Shown: in pieces, positions 56,572 through 64,000 of the stretch
How positions within the stretch are numbered: the first letter of the stretch is position 1
Layout: each line of letters opens with the position of its first letter
DNA from: Streptomyces violaceoruber
GTDB taxonomy: Bacteria > Actinomycetota > Actinomycetes > Streptomycetales > Streptomycetaceae
Length of the DNA: 64,000 nt
Assembly (NCBI RefSeq): GCF_033406955.1
Contig: NZ_CP137734.1
Span: 3,906,001-3,970,000, forward strand
Direction: 5' to 3'
The notes under the pieces: model-generated
Databases searched by the model: none
Seen by the model: only the letters and a program-made list of their open reading frames with translations
Told to the model about the DNA's origin: nothing
Position numbers and translations under genes: made by a program

Positions 56572-57928
56572 CCCGACGGACATTCCGACGGACATTCCGA
56601 CGGACTTTCCACCGGAAACCCCGACGAAAACCCCGGCGACCACCGGACCACCGCACCCCGCCTCGACCGGCGCGCACCCGCACGGGGCCGCGCACCCGCA
56701 CGGAGCCGCGCACGCCCACGGGGACCCGAACCGGGACACCGGTGCCGCCCCGCACGCCGGCACCGAAGCGGGCACCGACGCCCTGGTGGGCTACCTGCGC
56801 GCCCAGGCCACCGAGTTCCTGCGCGCCCTGCGCCGCCACCGGGAGTCGGGGCCGGGCACGGGCACCGGCACGGGCACGGCGGCGGGCGCGAACGGTGCCC
56901 TCGGCGAACCGGGCCGGGCGGCCCAGCCCGGGGACGACGTGGACGCGGCCCGCGCCCTGCGCCGCGCGGCCCGCCGCATCAGCGGCACCCTGCACACCTT
57001 CCAGCCGCTGCTGGACGCCGGCTGGGCGGAGGAGATGCGCCCCGAGCTGGCCTGGCTGTCCGGCACGCTGGCCCTGGAGCACGCGTACGCGTCCCGTCTG
57101 GAGCGCCTGCTCCAGGCCCTGCACCGGCTCTCCGGTTCGACGGCGTTCCCGGCCCCGCGCCCAGTGGGCCGAGCCGCCACCGCCACCACCACGTCCGTGC
57201 CACCCGCCGCACCCCCCACCCACCCGGCGTCCGCGAACCGCGGCAACCTCACGGTGGGCGCGGCCAAGGCGGGCGCGCTGCTCGACCGGCAGCTGACCCT
57301 GGCCCGCACCCGGGCGCACTCCACCGCCCTCCAGGCCCTGGGCAGCAGCCGCTTCCACGCCGTCGCCGACAAGGTCGCCTTACTGGCCAGCGAAGTCCCC
57401 CTGAGCAGCGCCGGACGCAGATCCGCCACCCCCGCCCCCGGCGCCGCGCCCGTCGACCTCCGCCCGCTGGCCACCGCCGCGCGGGAGCGCCTCACGGACG
57501 CCGTGGCCGCCCTCCCCCTGGTCACCGCGGGCAGTCCGTACAACGCCGAGGCGCTGGTCCACGGGCTCTCCCCGGACCCCGCCCCGCACCCCCAGGACAC
57601 CCCGTGGCACCAGGTCCGACTGCTGCTGCGCCTGCACCGCTACGCCCTGGAGGCGCTGGCCGGCGCGGACCCCCGGACCGACGGGACAGCCGGGCCCCCC
57701 GACGACTCGGTGGACGTACGTCTCCTGGCCGCCGGCGAGGCCCTCGACCGGCACCGCGACGCCTCCGAGGCCGCCGCGGCCGCCGCCCAGGCCGCGCGTA
57801 CCCCGCGCATCGCCCCGGCCACGGCGTACGCGCTCGGCGTGCTCCACGCCGACCAGCGGCATGAGGTGGAGGCCGCGCGGTACGCGTTCCAGCACAGCTG
57901 GCGCAAGGAACCGATCAGGCTGCCGTAG
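56552..57928 (+). CDS. CHAD domain polyphosphate-binding protein
   Basis: A 458-residue protein with a CHAD domain (about residues 80-455): helices with conserved His/Arg/Lys positions such as VGYLRAQATEFLRALRRHRE, DVDAARALRRAARRISGTL and 'PWHQVRLLLRLHRYALEAL'. CHAD domains bind polyphosphate and localise to its granules. Residues 1-75 are low complexity with PTDIPTD repeats and HPHGAA repeats. GTG 56552 has GGAGG 6-7 nt upstream and overlaps ppk by 20 bp, so binder and polymerase are made together. Confidence 0.88.
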   Translation: MAQRHLDPTDIPTDIPTDFPPETPTKTPATTGPPHPASTGAHPHGAAHPHGAAHAHGDPNRDTGAAPHAGTEAGTDALVGYLRAQATEFLRALRRHRESGPGTGTGTGTAAGANGALGEPGRAAQPGDDVDAARALRRAARRISGTLHTFQPLLDAGWAEEMRPELAWLSGTLALEHAYASRLERLLQALHRLSGSTAFPAPRPVGRAATATTTSVPPAAPPTHPASANRGNLTVGAAKAGALLDRQLTLARTRAHSTALQALGSSRFHAVADKVALLASEVPLSSAGRRSATPAPGAAPVDLRPLATAARERLTDAVAALPLVTAGSPYNAEALVHGLSPDPAPHPQDTPWHQVRLLLRLHRYALEALAGADPRTDGTAGPPDDSVDVRLLAAGEALDRHRDASEAAAAAAQAARTPRIAPATAYALGVLHADQRHEVEAARYAFQHSWRKEPIRLP

Positions 57929-57974
57929 GAACGGTCGCAGGAACGGCCGCAGGACGACGGGAGGCGTACGCACC

Positions 57975-58403
57975 GTGAGCCCCGCAGACGACGACACCAC
58001 GGTCCGCGCGGCCGGCTGCGTACTGTGGCGTCCCGCGCCCCAGGCGGCCCCCCGCGGCCGGGAGCTGTGCCTCGTGCACCGCCCGAAGTACGACGACTGG
58101 TCGCACCCGAAGGGCAAGCTCAAGCCGGGCGAGGACCCGCTCGCGGGCGCCCTGCGCGAGGTCGCGGAGGAGACGGGGTACGCCGCCGTGCCGGGCGCAG
58201 AGCTGACCACCGTGCGCTACCTCGCGAACGGCCGCCCCAAGGAGGTCCGCTACTGGGCCGCGGCGGCCGGCACCGGCGCCTTCGCCCCCTCGGACGAGGT
58301 CGACCGCATCCTGTGGCTGGCCCCCGAGGCGGCCCGCGCCCGTCTCACCCAGCCCCGGGACCGGGCCCTCGTCGACGAGCTGCTCACCACCCGTCTTCCC
58401 TGA
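57975..58403 (+). CDS. Nudix (MutT-like) hydrolase
   Basis: A 142-residue Nudix protein with a perfect box GX5EX7REVAEETGY at about 48-70 and an N-terminal GCVLWRP strand. Substrates could be oxidised nucleotides, diphosphoinositol phosphates or dinucleoside polyphosphates; its place after ppk and CHAD makes polyphosphate-like or diadenosine substrates attractive, an inference. GTG 57975 has GGGAGGC about 9 nt upstream. The stop codon lies in the first unit of the tandem array before pstS. Confidence 0.88.
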   Translation: MSPADDDTTVRAAGCVLWRPAPQAAPRGRELCLVHRPKYDDWSHPKGKLKPGEDPLAGALREVAEETGYAAVPGAELTTVRYLANGRPKEVRYWAAAAGTGAFAPSDEVDRILWLAPEAARARLTQPRDRALVDELLTTRLP

Positions 58404-58537
58404 ACACCCAGGCCTGAGCACTCACCCCCGCGCACTCAGCCCCGCGCACTCAGCCCTGAGCACCCACCCCCGCGCACTCAGCCCTGAGCACCCACCCCCG
58501 CGCACTCAGCCCTGAGCACCCACCCCCCGCACCCAGC
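58399..58537. repeat. 14-bp tandem array upstream of the pstS PHO box
   Basis: About ten units of 14 bp. Two alternating types occur, CCTGAGCACCCACC and CCCGCGCACTCAGC, so longer 28-bp periods also appear (58413-58440, 58455-58482, 58483-58510). Each unit holds an 8-nt motif GCACYCAS separated by 6 bp. From memory, such repeats upstream of the S. lividans pstS PHO box were linked to carbon-source control. The array begins at the Nudix stop and ends 75 bp before the PHO box. Confidence 0.85.
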
Positions 58538-58612
58538 GAGGCCCGAGCGCCCCGGAACCGGCCCGTGTCCTCGACGTAAGCGTTCCGTGACCTCACCGCA
58601 CCGTCCACAGGG

Positions 58613-58634
58613 GTTCACCCGGCGTTCATTTACG
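58613..58634 (+). promoter_or_regulatory. PHO box of pstS
   Basis: Two 11-nt direct repeat units, GTTCACCCGGC (58613-58623) and GTTCATTTACG (58624-58634). The first carries the exact GTTCACC consensus bound by PhoP~P. It lies 99 bp before the pstS start. A TAATTT hexamer near 58662 is a possible -10. Confidence 0.9.
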
Positions 58635-58732
58635 CCCTTCGGCGCCTTCATCTCATCTGCCTAATTTCGGCCTTACCACTCCTCGCACGCCGCCGAATTC
58701 AGGACGGCGGCTCCTGGAAGGAACTCCCTCAA

Positions 58733-59860
58733 GTGAAGCTTCAGCGCATGAACCGGCGGGCCCTCGCTCTCGGTGCTCTCGCCGTCTCCGGCGCCCTGGC
58801 CCTCACGGCGTGCGGCTCCGACGACACCGGCGGCAACAGCGGCAGCGACTCCAGCTCCGCCGCCGCCAACAGCAACATCAAGTGCGACGACGCCAAGGGC
58901 CAGCTCCAGGCCTCCGGCTCGTCCGCCCAGAAGAACGCCATCGACGCCTGGGTCAAGCAGTACGTCGCCGCCTGCAACGGCGTGCAGATCAACTACAACC
59001 CGACCGGTTCCGGCGCGGGCATCACCGCCTTCACGCAGGGCCAGACCGCGTTCGCCGGTTCGGACTCCGCGCTGAAGCCGGACGAGATCGAGGCCTCGAA
59101 GAAGGTCTGCAAGGACGGCCAGGCCATCGACCTGCCGATGGTCGGCGGCCCGATCGCGGTCGGCTTCAACGTCACCGGCGTCGACTCGCTCGTCCTGGAC
59201 GCGCCGACCATGGCGAAGATCTTCGACAGCAAGATCACCAACTGGAACGACGAGGCGATCAAGAAGCTCAACCCCGACGCCAAGCTGCCCGACCTGAAGA
59301 TCCAGGCCTTCCACCGCTCGGACGAGTCCGGCACCACGGACAACTTCACCAAGTACCTGAAGGCCGCCGCGCCCGACGACTGGAAGTACGAGGGCGGCAA
59401 GTCCTGGGAGGCCAAGGGCGGCCAGTCCGCGCAGGGCTCCTCCGGCCTGGCCGGCCAGGTGAAGCAGACCCCCGGCGCCATCTCGTACTTCGAACTGTCC
59501 TACGCCAAGGACGGCATCAAGACCGTCGACGTCAAGACCGCGGCCGCCGAGCCGGTCAAGGCCACCGTCGAGAACGCCACCGCCGCCATCGGCGCGGCCA
59601 AGGTCGTCGGCACCGGCAAGGACCTGGCGCTGGAGCTGGACTACACCCCGGACGCCGCCGGCGCCTACCCGCTGGTCCTGGTGACGTACGAGATCGCCTG
59701 CGACAAGGGCAACAAGGCGGACACCCTGCCCGCCACCAAGTCCTTCCTGAACTACATGGCCTCGGAGGACGGCCAGGGCCTGCTGGCGGACGCCGGCTAC
59801 GCCCCGATGCCCACCGAGATCATCACCAAGGTCCGCGAGACCATCTCGGGCCTGAGCTGA
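58733..59860 (+). CDS. pstS: Phosphate-binding lipoprotein PstS
   Basis: High-affinity phosphate-binding protein, 375 residues. The lipoprotein signal ends LTAC with Cys27 as the lipidated residue. The mature protein is a periplasmic-type phosphate-binding fold with 'ASGSSAQKNAIDAWVKQY', NPTGSGAGI and 'HRSDESGTTDNF' phosphate contacts. GTG 58733 precedes an ATG at codon 6. It is first in pstSCAB, behind a PHO box. A 169-bp structured gap separates it from pstC, as expected for a binding protein needed in excess. Confidence 0.97.
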   Translation: MKLQRMNRRALALGALAVSGALALTACGSDDTGGNSGSDSSSAAANSNIKCDDAKGQLQASGSSAQKNAIDAWVKQYVAACNGVQINYNPTGSGAGITAFTQGQTAFAGSDSALKPDEIEASKKVCKDGQAIDLPMVGGPIAVGFNVTGVDSLVLDAPTMAKIFDSKITNWNDEAIKKLNPDAKLPDLKIQAFHRSDESGTTDNFTKYLKAAAPDDWKYEGGKSWEAKGGQSAQGSSGLAGQVKQTPGAISYFELSYAKDGIKTVDVKTAAAEPVKATVENATAAIGAAKVVGTGKDLALELDYTPDAAGAYPLVLVTYEIACDKGNKADTLPATKSFLNYMASEDGQGLLADAGYAPMPTEIITKVRETISGLS

Positions 59861-59964
59861 CCCGAGTGCGGTCCGGCCTCCGCGCGGAGCCGACAGCGTC
59901 CCCTCCCGGGACCGACAGCGCCCCCGCCGGGGGCCGGACCGCACCGTCCGGTGCACCGCCGCCA

Positions 59965-59985
59965 GGAGCCCCCGACCGGGGCTCC
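59965..59985 (+). promoter_or_regulatory. Hairpin in the pstS-pstC gap
   Basis: GGAGCCCC (59965-59972) and GGGGCTCC (59978-59985) form an 8-bp stem with a 5-nt loop; a smaller GCACC/GGTGC palindrome lies at 59941-59954. It could protect or end pstS mRNA so that PstS exceeds the membrane subunits. Confidence 0.6.
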
Positions 59986-60029
59986 GCCCGAGCCGCCGAC
60001 CACGGCGGCTCCGCAGACCGGAGAACCCG

Positions 60030-61040
60030 ATGGACATAACAACGGACACCCAGCAGCCAGCCCCCTCCCGCACACCCCAGCCGCCCGCCGCCGAGGACAC
60101 GCGCGCCGGCCGCGGCGTCACCCGCCCCGGCGACCGGATATTCGTCGGCCTCTCCCGCGGGTCCGGCATCCTCGTGCTGGTCATCATGGCCGCCATCGCG
60201 GCCTTCCTCACCTACCGCGCCGTTCTCGCCATCGGCGAGGACGAGGCGAACTTCTTCACCAGCTTCGAATGGAACCCGACCGGCAGCCCGCCGGAGTTCG
60301 GCATCGCGGTCCTGGCCTACGGCACCGTCGTGTCGTCGATCATCGCCATGGCCATCGCCGTCCCGGTCTCGGTCGGCATCGCGCTGTTCATCACGCACTA
60401 CGCGCCGCGCAAGCTCGGCGGCCTGATCGGCTACGTGATCGACCTGCTGGCCGCCGTGCCCTCGATCGTCTACGGCCTGTGGGGCGCCCTCGTCCTGGTG
60501 CCGCACCTGAACGGCCTCTACGGCTGGCTCGACGAGTACCTCGGCTGGACCGGGATCTTCGAGTGGAACGGCGGCGCGGGCCGCTCGCTGCTCACCGTGG
60601 GCATCCTGCTGGCGATCATGATCCTGCCGATCATCACCAACGTCAGCCGTGAGGTCTTCCGGCAGGTCCCGCGCATGCACGAGGAGGCCGCCCTGGCCCT
60701 CGGCGCCACGCGCTGGGAGGTCATCCGGATGTCGGTGCTGCCCTTCGGCCGCTCCGGCGTCATCTCCGCCTCGATGCTCGGCCTCGGGCGCGCGCTCGGC
60801 GAGACGATGGCCGTGGCCATGGTGCTCTCCCCGACCTTCGACATCACCCCGAGCCTGCTCGACCCGGGCGGCGGCACCTTCGCCCAGAACATCGCCAGCA
60901 AGTTCAACGAGGCCACCCAGATGGGCCGCGACGCCCTGATCGCCTCCGGTCTGGTCCTGTTCGTCATCACCCTGCTGGTCAACGGCGGCGCCCGCATGAT
61001 CATCGCCCGCCGCAAGGAGTACTCGGGGGCCAACGCATGA
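60030..61040 (+). CDS. pstC: Phosphate ABC transporter permease PstC
   Basis: A 336-residue inner-membrane permease of the Pst system with six main membrane segments. The EAA loop 'EEAALALGATRWEVIRMSVLPFGRSGVISAS' at about 222-252 contacts PstB. ATG 60030 has GGAG 8 nt upstream. The end overlaps pstA by 4 bp (ATGA). Confidence 0.96.
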   Translation: MDITTDTQQPAPSRTPQPPAAEDTRAGRGVTRPGDRIFVGLSRGSGILVLVIMAAIAAFLTYRAVLAIGEDEANFFTSFEWNPTGSPPEFGIAVLAYGTVVSSIIAMAIAVPVSVGIALFITHYAPRKLGGLIGYVIDLLAAVPSIVYGLWGALVLVPHLNGLYGWLDEYLGWTGIFEWNGGAGRSLLTVGILLAIMILPIITNVSREVFRQVPRMHEEAALALGATRWEVIRMSVLPFGRSGVISASMLGLGRALGETMAVAMVLSPTFDITPSLLDPGGGTFAQNIASKFNEATQMGRDALIASGLVLFVITLLVNGGARMIIARRKEYSGANA

Positions 61041-62101
61041 GCCACGCAACCCTGACCCCCGCCCCCAAGAACCGCAGCTCCCTGCGCGCCGCCACCCTGC
61101 CCAAGTGGTTCCCCTGGGCGGTCGCGGCCGGCTCGGTCCTCCTCGGCCTCGGCATCAGCACCGCCGCCGGGCTGAACAGCAGCATCCAGTGGGCCCTGAT
61201 CGCCGCGGTCCTCTTCGTCGGCGGTTCGTACGGCATCTCGGCGCGCGTCGAGGGCGGCCGGCAGGCCAAGGACCGGGTCGCGACCAGCATGGTCTGGGTC
61301 GCCTTCCTGCTGGCCCTGATCCCGCTGCTCTCCCTCATCTGGGAGACCGTGAAGCAGGGCGTGAAGGTCCTCGACGGCTACTTCCTGACCCACTCGATGG
61401 GCGTGGTCGGCGACAGCGAGCCCGGCGGCGGCATCTACCACGCCATCCTCGGCACCCTGGAGCAGGTCGGCCTCGCCACGCTGTTCTCCGTGCCGGTCGG
61501 CGTGCTCACCGCGATCTACCTGGTCGAGTACGGCCGCGGCCGGCTCGCCAAGGCCGTCACCTTCTTCGTGGACGTCATGACGGGCGTCCCGTCCATCGTC
61601 GCGGGCCTGTTCGTGCTCAGCCTGTGGGTGCTGATCCTGGACATGGGACCGTCCGGCGTCGCGGGCTCCTTCGCCCTGTGCATCCTGATGATCCCGGTGG
61701 TCGTCCGCTCCACCGAGGAGATGCTCAAGCTCGTCCCGAACGAGCTGCGCGAGGCGTCCCTCGCCCTGGGCGTGCCGAAGTGGCGCACGATCCTCAAGGT
61801 GGTCCTGCCGACCTCGATCGGCGGCATCGTCACCGGCGTCATGCTGGCCGTCGCCCGCATCACCGGCGAGACGGCCCCCGTACTGCTGCTGGTCTGGGGC
61901 ACCGACTTCATCAACGCGAATCCCTTCCAGGATCCGCAGGAGTCGCTGCCGATGTACATCTACCTCCAGTACGGCGCGGGCTCCGACGCGGCCTACGACC
62001 GTGCCTGGGCGGCGGCCCTGACGCTGATCGCCTTCATCATGATCCTCAACCTCGCGGCCCGCGGCGTCGCCCGCTGGAAGGCCCCGAAGACGGGTCGCTG
62101 A
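61037..62101 (+). CDS. pstA: Phosphate ABC transporter permease PstA
   Basis: A 354-residue permease with extra N-terminal membrane segments (about 28-70) before the conserved six-span core; EAA loop 'LREASLALGVPKWRTILKVVLPTSIGGIVTG' at about 235-265. ATG 61037 overlaps pstC. Pairs with PstC in the membrane. The gap to pstB is 53 bp. Confidence 0.96.
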   Translation: MSHATLTPAPKNRSSLRAATLPKWFPWAVAAGSVLLGLGISTAAGLNSSIQWALIAAVLFVGGSYGISARVEGGRQAKDRVATSMVWVAFLLALIPLLSLIWETVKQGVKVLDGYFLTHSMGVVGDSEPGGGIYHAILGTLEQVGLATLFSVPVGVLTAIYLVEYGRGRLAKAVTFFVDVMTGVPSIVAGLFVLSLWVLILDMGPSGVAGSFALCILMIPVVVRSTEEMLKLVPNELREASLALGVPKWRTILKVVLPTSIGGIVTGVMLAVARITGETAPVLLLVWGTDFINANPFQDPQESLPMYIYLQYGAGSDAAYDRAWAAALTLIAFIMILNLAARGVARWKAPKTGR

Positions 62102-62154
62102 CGCGACCGACGCAGAACAGTCAGCGACTCGGACCGAAAGAAGCAGTGATACCC

Positions 62155-62931
62155 ATGGCCAAGCGCATAGATGTCAGCGGCCTCAACGCCTACTACGGCT
62201 CCTTCCTGGCCATCGAGGACATCTCGATGACCGTCGAGCCCCGCTCCGTGACGGCCTTCATCGGCCCCTCCGGCTGCGGCAAGTCCACCTTCCTGCGCAC
62301 GCTCAACCGCATGCACGAGGTCACCCCGGGCGGCCGCGTCGACGGCAAGGTGATGCTCGACGACGAGAACCTCTACGGCGCGGGCATCGACCCGGTGGCC
62401 GTGCGCCGCGAGGTCGGCATGGTCTTCCAGCGCCCGAACCCGTTCCCCACGATGTCGGTGTACGACAACGTGGCGGCGGGCCTGCGCCTGAACGGCAAGT
62501 ACAAGAAGTCCCAGCTGGACGACGTCGTCGAGAAGTCGCTGCGCGGCGCCAACCTCTGGAACGAGGTCAAGGACCGTCTGAACAAGCCGGGCTCCGGCCT
62601 CTCCGGCGGCCAGCAGCAGCGCCTGTGCATCGCCCGCGCGATCGCGGTCGAGCCCAACGTGCTCCTGATGGACGAGCCCTGCTCCGCCCTCGACCCGATC
62701 TCCACCCTCGCCATCGAGGACCTGATCGGCGAGCTGAAGGAGCGCTTCACGATCGTCATCGTGACGCACAACATGCAGCAGGCGGCGCGCGTCTCGGACC
62801 GTACGGCGTTCTTCAACCTGGCGGCGGTCGGCCAGCCCGGCAAGCTGATCGAGATCGACGAGACGGAGCGCATCTTCTCCAACCCGTCGGTCCAGGCCAC
62901 GGAGGACTACATCTCCGGCCGCTTCGGCTAG
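62155..62931 (+). CDS. pstB: Phosphate ABC transporter ATPase PstB
   Basis: A 258-residue ATPase: Walker A GPSGCGKST at 37-45, PstB-typical 'FQRPNPFPTMSVYDNVAAGL', signature LSGGQQQR at about 146 and Walker B LLMDEPCSALDP. It drives PstSCA phosphate import. ATG 62155 is chosen; a GTG 9 bp upstream is possible. Two hairpins follow the stop. Confidence 0.97.
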   Translation: MAKRIDVSGLNAYYGSFLAIEDISMTVEPRSVTAFIGPSGCGKSTFLRTLNRMHEVTPGGRVDGKVMLDDENLYGAGIDPVAVRREVGMVFQRPNPFPTMSVYDNVAAGLRLNGKYKKSQLDDVVEKSLRGANLWNEVKDRLNKPGSGLSGGQQQRLCIARAIAVEPNVLLMDEPCSALDPISTLAIEDLIGELKERFTIVIVTHNMQQAARVSDRTAFFNLAAVGQPGKLIEIDETERIFSNPSVQATEDYISGRFG

Positions 62932-62953
62932 ACCGGCCCCGCCCCACCGAACC

Positions 62954-63026
62954 CCTCGCGGTGCTGCATGGCGGTGCCACCGCGAGGAGCACAAGGGCCC
63001 GCCCCCGGAAATCCGGGGGCGGGCCC
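62954..63026. terminator. Two tandem hairpins between pstB and pit
   Basis: CCTCGCGGTG (62954-62963) / CACCGCGAGG (62978-62987), 10-bp stem. Then GGGCCCGCCCCCGG (62995-63008) / CCGGGGGCGGGCCC (63013-63026), a perfect 14-bp stem with an AAAT loop. They lie between convergent genes and probably terminate both. Confidence 0.88.
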
Positions 63027-63051
63027 ATCGCCGTACCTGGGGCACTTGCCG

Positions 63052-64000
63052 CTACAGGACCGCCAGGTTCACGATCCAGAACGACACCGCGGCCACCACC
63101 GCGGCGGCGGGCATCGTGATGAACCACCCCATGATGATGTTCTTCGCGACCCCCCACCGCACCGCGTTGACCCGCTTCGTCGCCCCCACGCCCATGATCG
63201 CCGAGGTGATCACGTGCGTCGTGGAGATCGGCGCGTGGAAGATGAACGCCGAACCGAACATGATCGACGCGCCCGTCGTCTCCGCGGCGAACCCCTGGGG
63301 CGGGTCCAGCTCGATGATCTTCCGCCCCAGCGTCCGCATGATCCGCCAGCCGCCCGCGTACGTCCCGAGCGACAGCATCAGCGCACAGGCGAGCTTCACC
63401 CACACCGGGATCGGGTCGCCGTAGTCCTCGACGTCGGCGATGACCAGTGCCATCACCACGATGCCCATCGTCTTCTGCGCGTCCTGCAGGCCGTGCCCCA
63501 GCGCCATGCCCGCCGCCGACACGGTCTGCGCGATGCGGAAGCCGCGCTTCGCCTTGTGCGGGTTGGCCCGCCGGAAGATCCACATGATCGCGGTCATCAC
63601 CAGGTAACCGGCGAGCAGGCCGATCACCGGCGACACGAACATGGGGATGACGATCTTGTCGACGACCCCGTGCCAGTACACGGTCGTACTCCCGGCCAGC
63701 GCGGCGCCGACCATGCCGCCGAACAGCGCGTGCGACGAGGACGAGGGCAGCCCGAAGTACCAGGTGATGAGGTTCCAGACGATGGCGCCCACGAGCGCCG
63801 CGAAGAGGATCCCCATCCCCTTCGAACCCTCGGGGGTCTCGATGACCCCCTCGCTGACGGTCTTGGCGACCCCGGATCCCATGAACGCGCCGGCCAGGTT
63901 CATCACCGCGGCCATGGCGAGCGCCGCCCGCGGCGTCAGCGCGCGCGTCGACACGGAGGTGGCGATCGCGTTGGCCGAATCGTGGAAACCGTTGGTGTAC
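63052..64000 (-). CDS. pit: Low-affinity inorganic phosphate transporter Pit (5' end outside window)
   Basis: C-terminal 315 or so residues of a Pit/PHO4-type phosphate:H+ symporter. The reading frame stays open to the window edge, and the last bases encode NGFHDSANAIAT, the PHO4 family signature (GxHDxAN type). A second copy-like segment 'GHGLQDAQKTMGI' and 'SGVAKTVSEG' are also typical. About eight membrane segments are visible. Pit works when phosphate is plentiful, complementing the adjacent high-affinity Pst system. The start codon is not in the window. Confidence 0.93.
   Translation of the reverse strand, partial: YTNGFHDSANAIATSVSTRALTPRAALAMAAVMNLAGAFMGSGVAKTVSEGVIETPEGSKGMGILFAALVGAIVWNLITWYFGLPSSSSHALFGGMVGAALAGSTTVYWHGVVDKIVIPMFVSPVIGLLAGYLVMTAIMWIFRRANPHKAKRGFRIAQTVSAAGMALGHGLQDAQKTMGIVVMALVIADVEDYGDPIPVWVKLACALMLSLGTYAGGWRIMRTLGRKIIELDPPQGFAAETTGASIMFGSAFIFHAPISTTHVITSAIMGVGATKRVNAVRWGVAKNIIMGWFITMPAAAVVAAVSFWIVNLAVL

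Noticed and set aside
58399..58537. CRISPR array
   Set aside because: Repeats are directly adjacent 14-bp units with no unique spacers and no cas genes nearby.
1..64000. tRNA, rRNA or mobile elements
   Set aside because: I looked for cloverleaf-like segments, transposase or integrase motifs and terminal repeats and found none I could support.

Overview
The window is chromosomal DNA from a Streptomyces. It has very high GC, GTG and TTG starts, long open shadow frames on the opposite strands, and the gene content of the Streptomyces core. From memory the gene order matches the S. coelicolor/S. lividans region running from mshA (4 kb) to the pst phosphate operon and pit (58-64 kb). I see no insertion sequence, prophage, CRISPR array, rRNA or tRNA. 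The only cut gene is pit at the right edge; the MFS gene begins at the second base.

Layout. 0-10 kb: MFS exporter, DUF2000/AraC pair, YbjN-like protein and mshA (mycothiol step 1), a methyltransferase, a secreted NlpC/P60 peptidase, a response-regulator/PP2C phosphatase, and a DUF2516-HbhA-XRE cluster. 10-17.5 kb: MarR with an amidohydrolase, a HelD-like RNA polymerase motor with TetR, an unrecognised membrane protein, and an APH-family kinase. 17.5-24.1 kb: a developmental block with devB-devA, devE, two tiny paralogous membrane proteins, an Eis-like acetyltransferase, asparaginase and the c-di-GMP-responsive anti-sigma rsiG. 24-32 kb: dtd, ygfZ, nur and nitrobindin, an XRE(DUF5753)/double-DUF397 pair, DsrE, and a three-gene operon of single-pass membrane proteins. 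32-40 kb: two SDRs with TetR, DUF3099, DUF1416-sulfurtransferase with a Cys-containing leader peptide, an LmeA-like lipid-binding protein, MoaD-like, a hydrolase and glnR. 40-49 kb: LacI, an HtrA-like protease with a two-component system, RidA/HxlR, a secreted 5'-nucleotidase and mshD. 49-54 kb: an ECF sigma/zinc anti-sigma/ABC exporter operon. 54-64 kb: ppk, CHAD and Nudix (polyphosphate), then pstSCAB behind a clear PHO box, and convergent pit.

How it fits together. The right end is a phosphate unit: high-affinity uptake (pst), low-affinity uptake (pit), polyphosphate synthesis and binding (ppk, CHAD) and phosphate scavenging (5'-nucleotidase). mshA and mshD are two of the mycothiol genes. 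devA, devE, rsiG, glnR and nur make the middle rich in regulators of development, nitrogen and nickel.

The observations most worth following are these. First, the devA and devE modules are duplicated units, each pairing a regulator with a tiny membrane protein and sharing a 17-bp palindrome. Second, the C-terminal domain of DevA/DevE appears to recur in a membrane protein encoded 2 kb away. Third, about 17 genes have a TANNNT hexamer exactly 6 or 7 nt before the start codon, which predicts leaderless mRNAs. Fourth, there are several unreported-looking operators, attenuator-like hairpins and short tandem repeat arrays.
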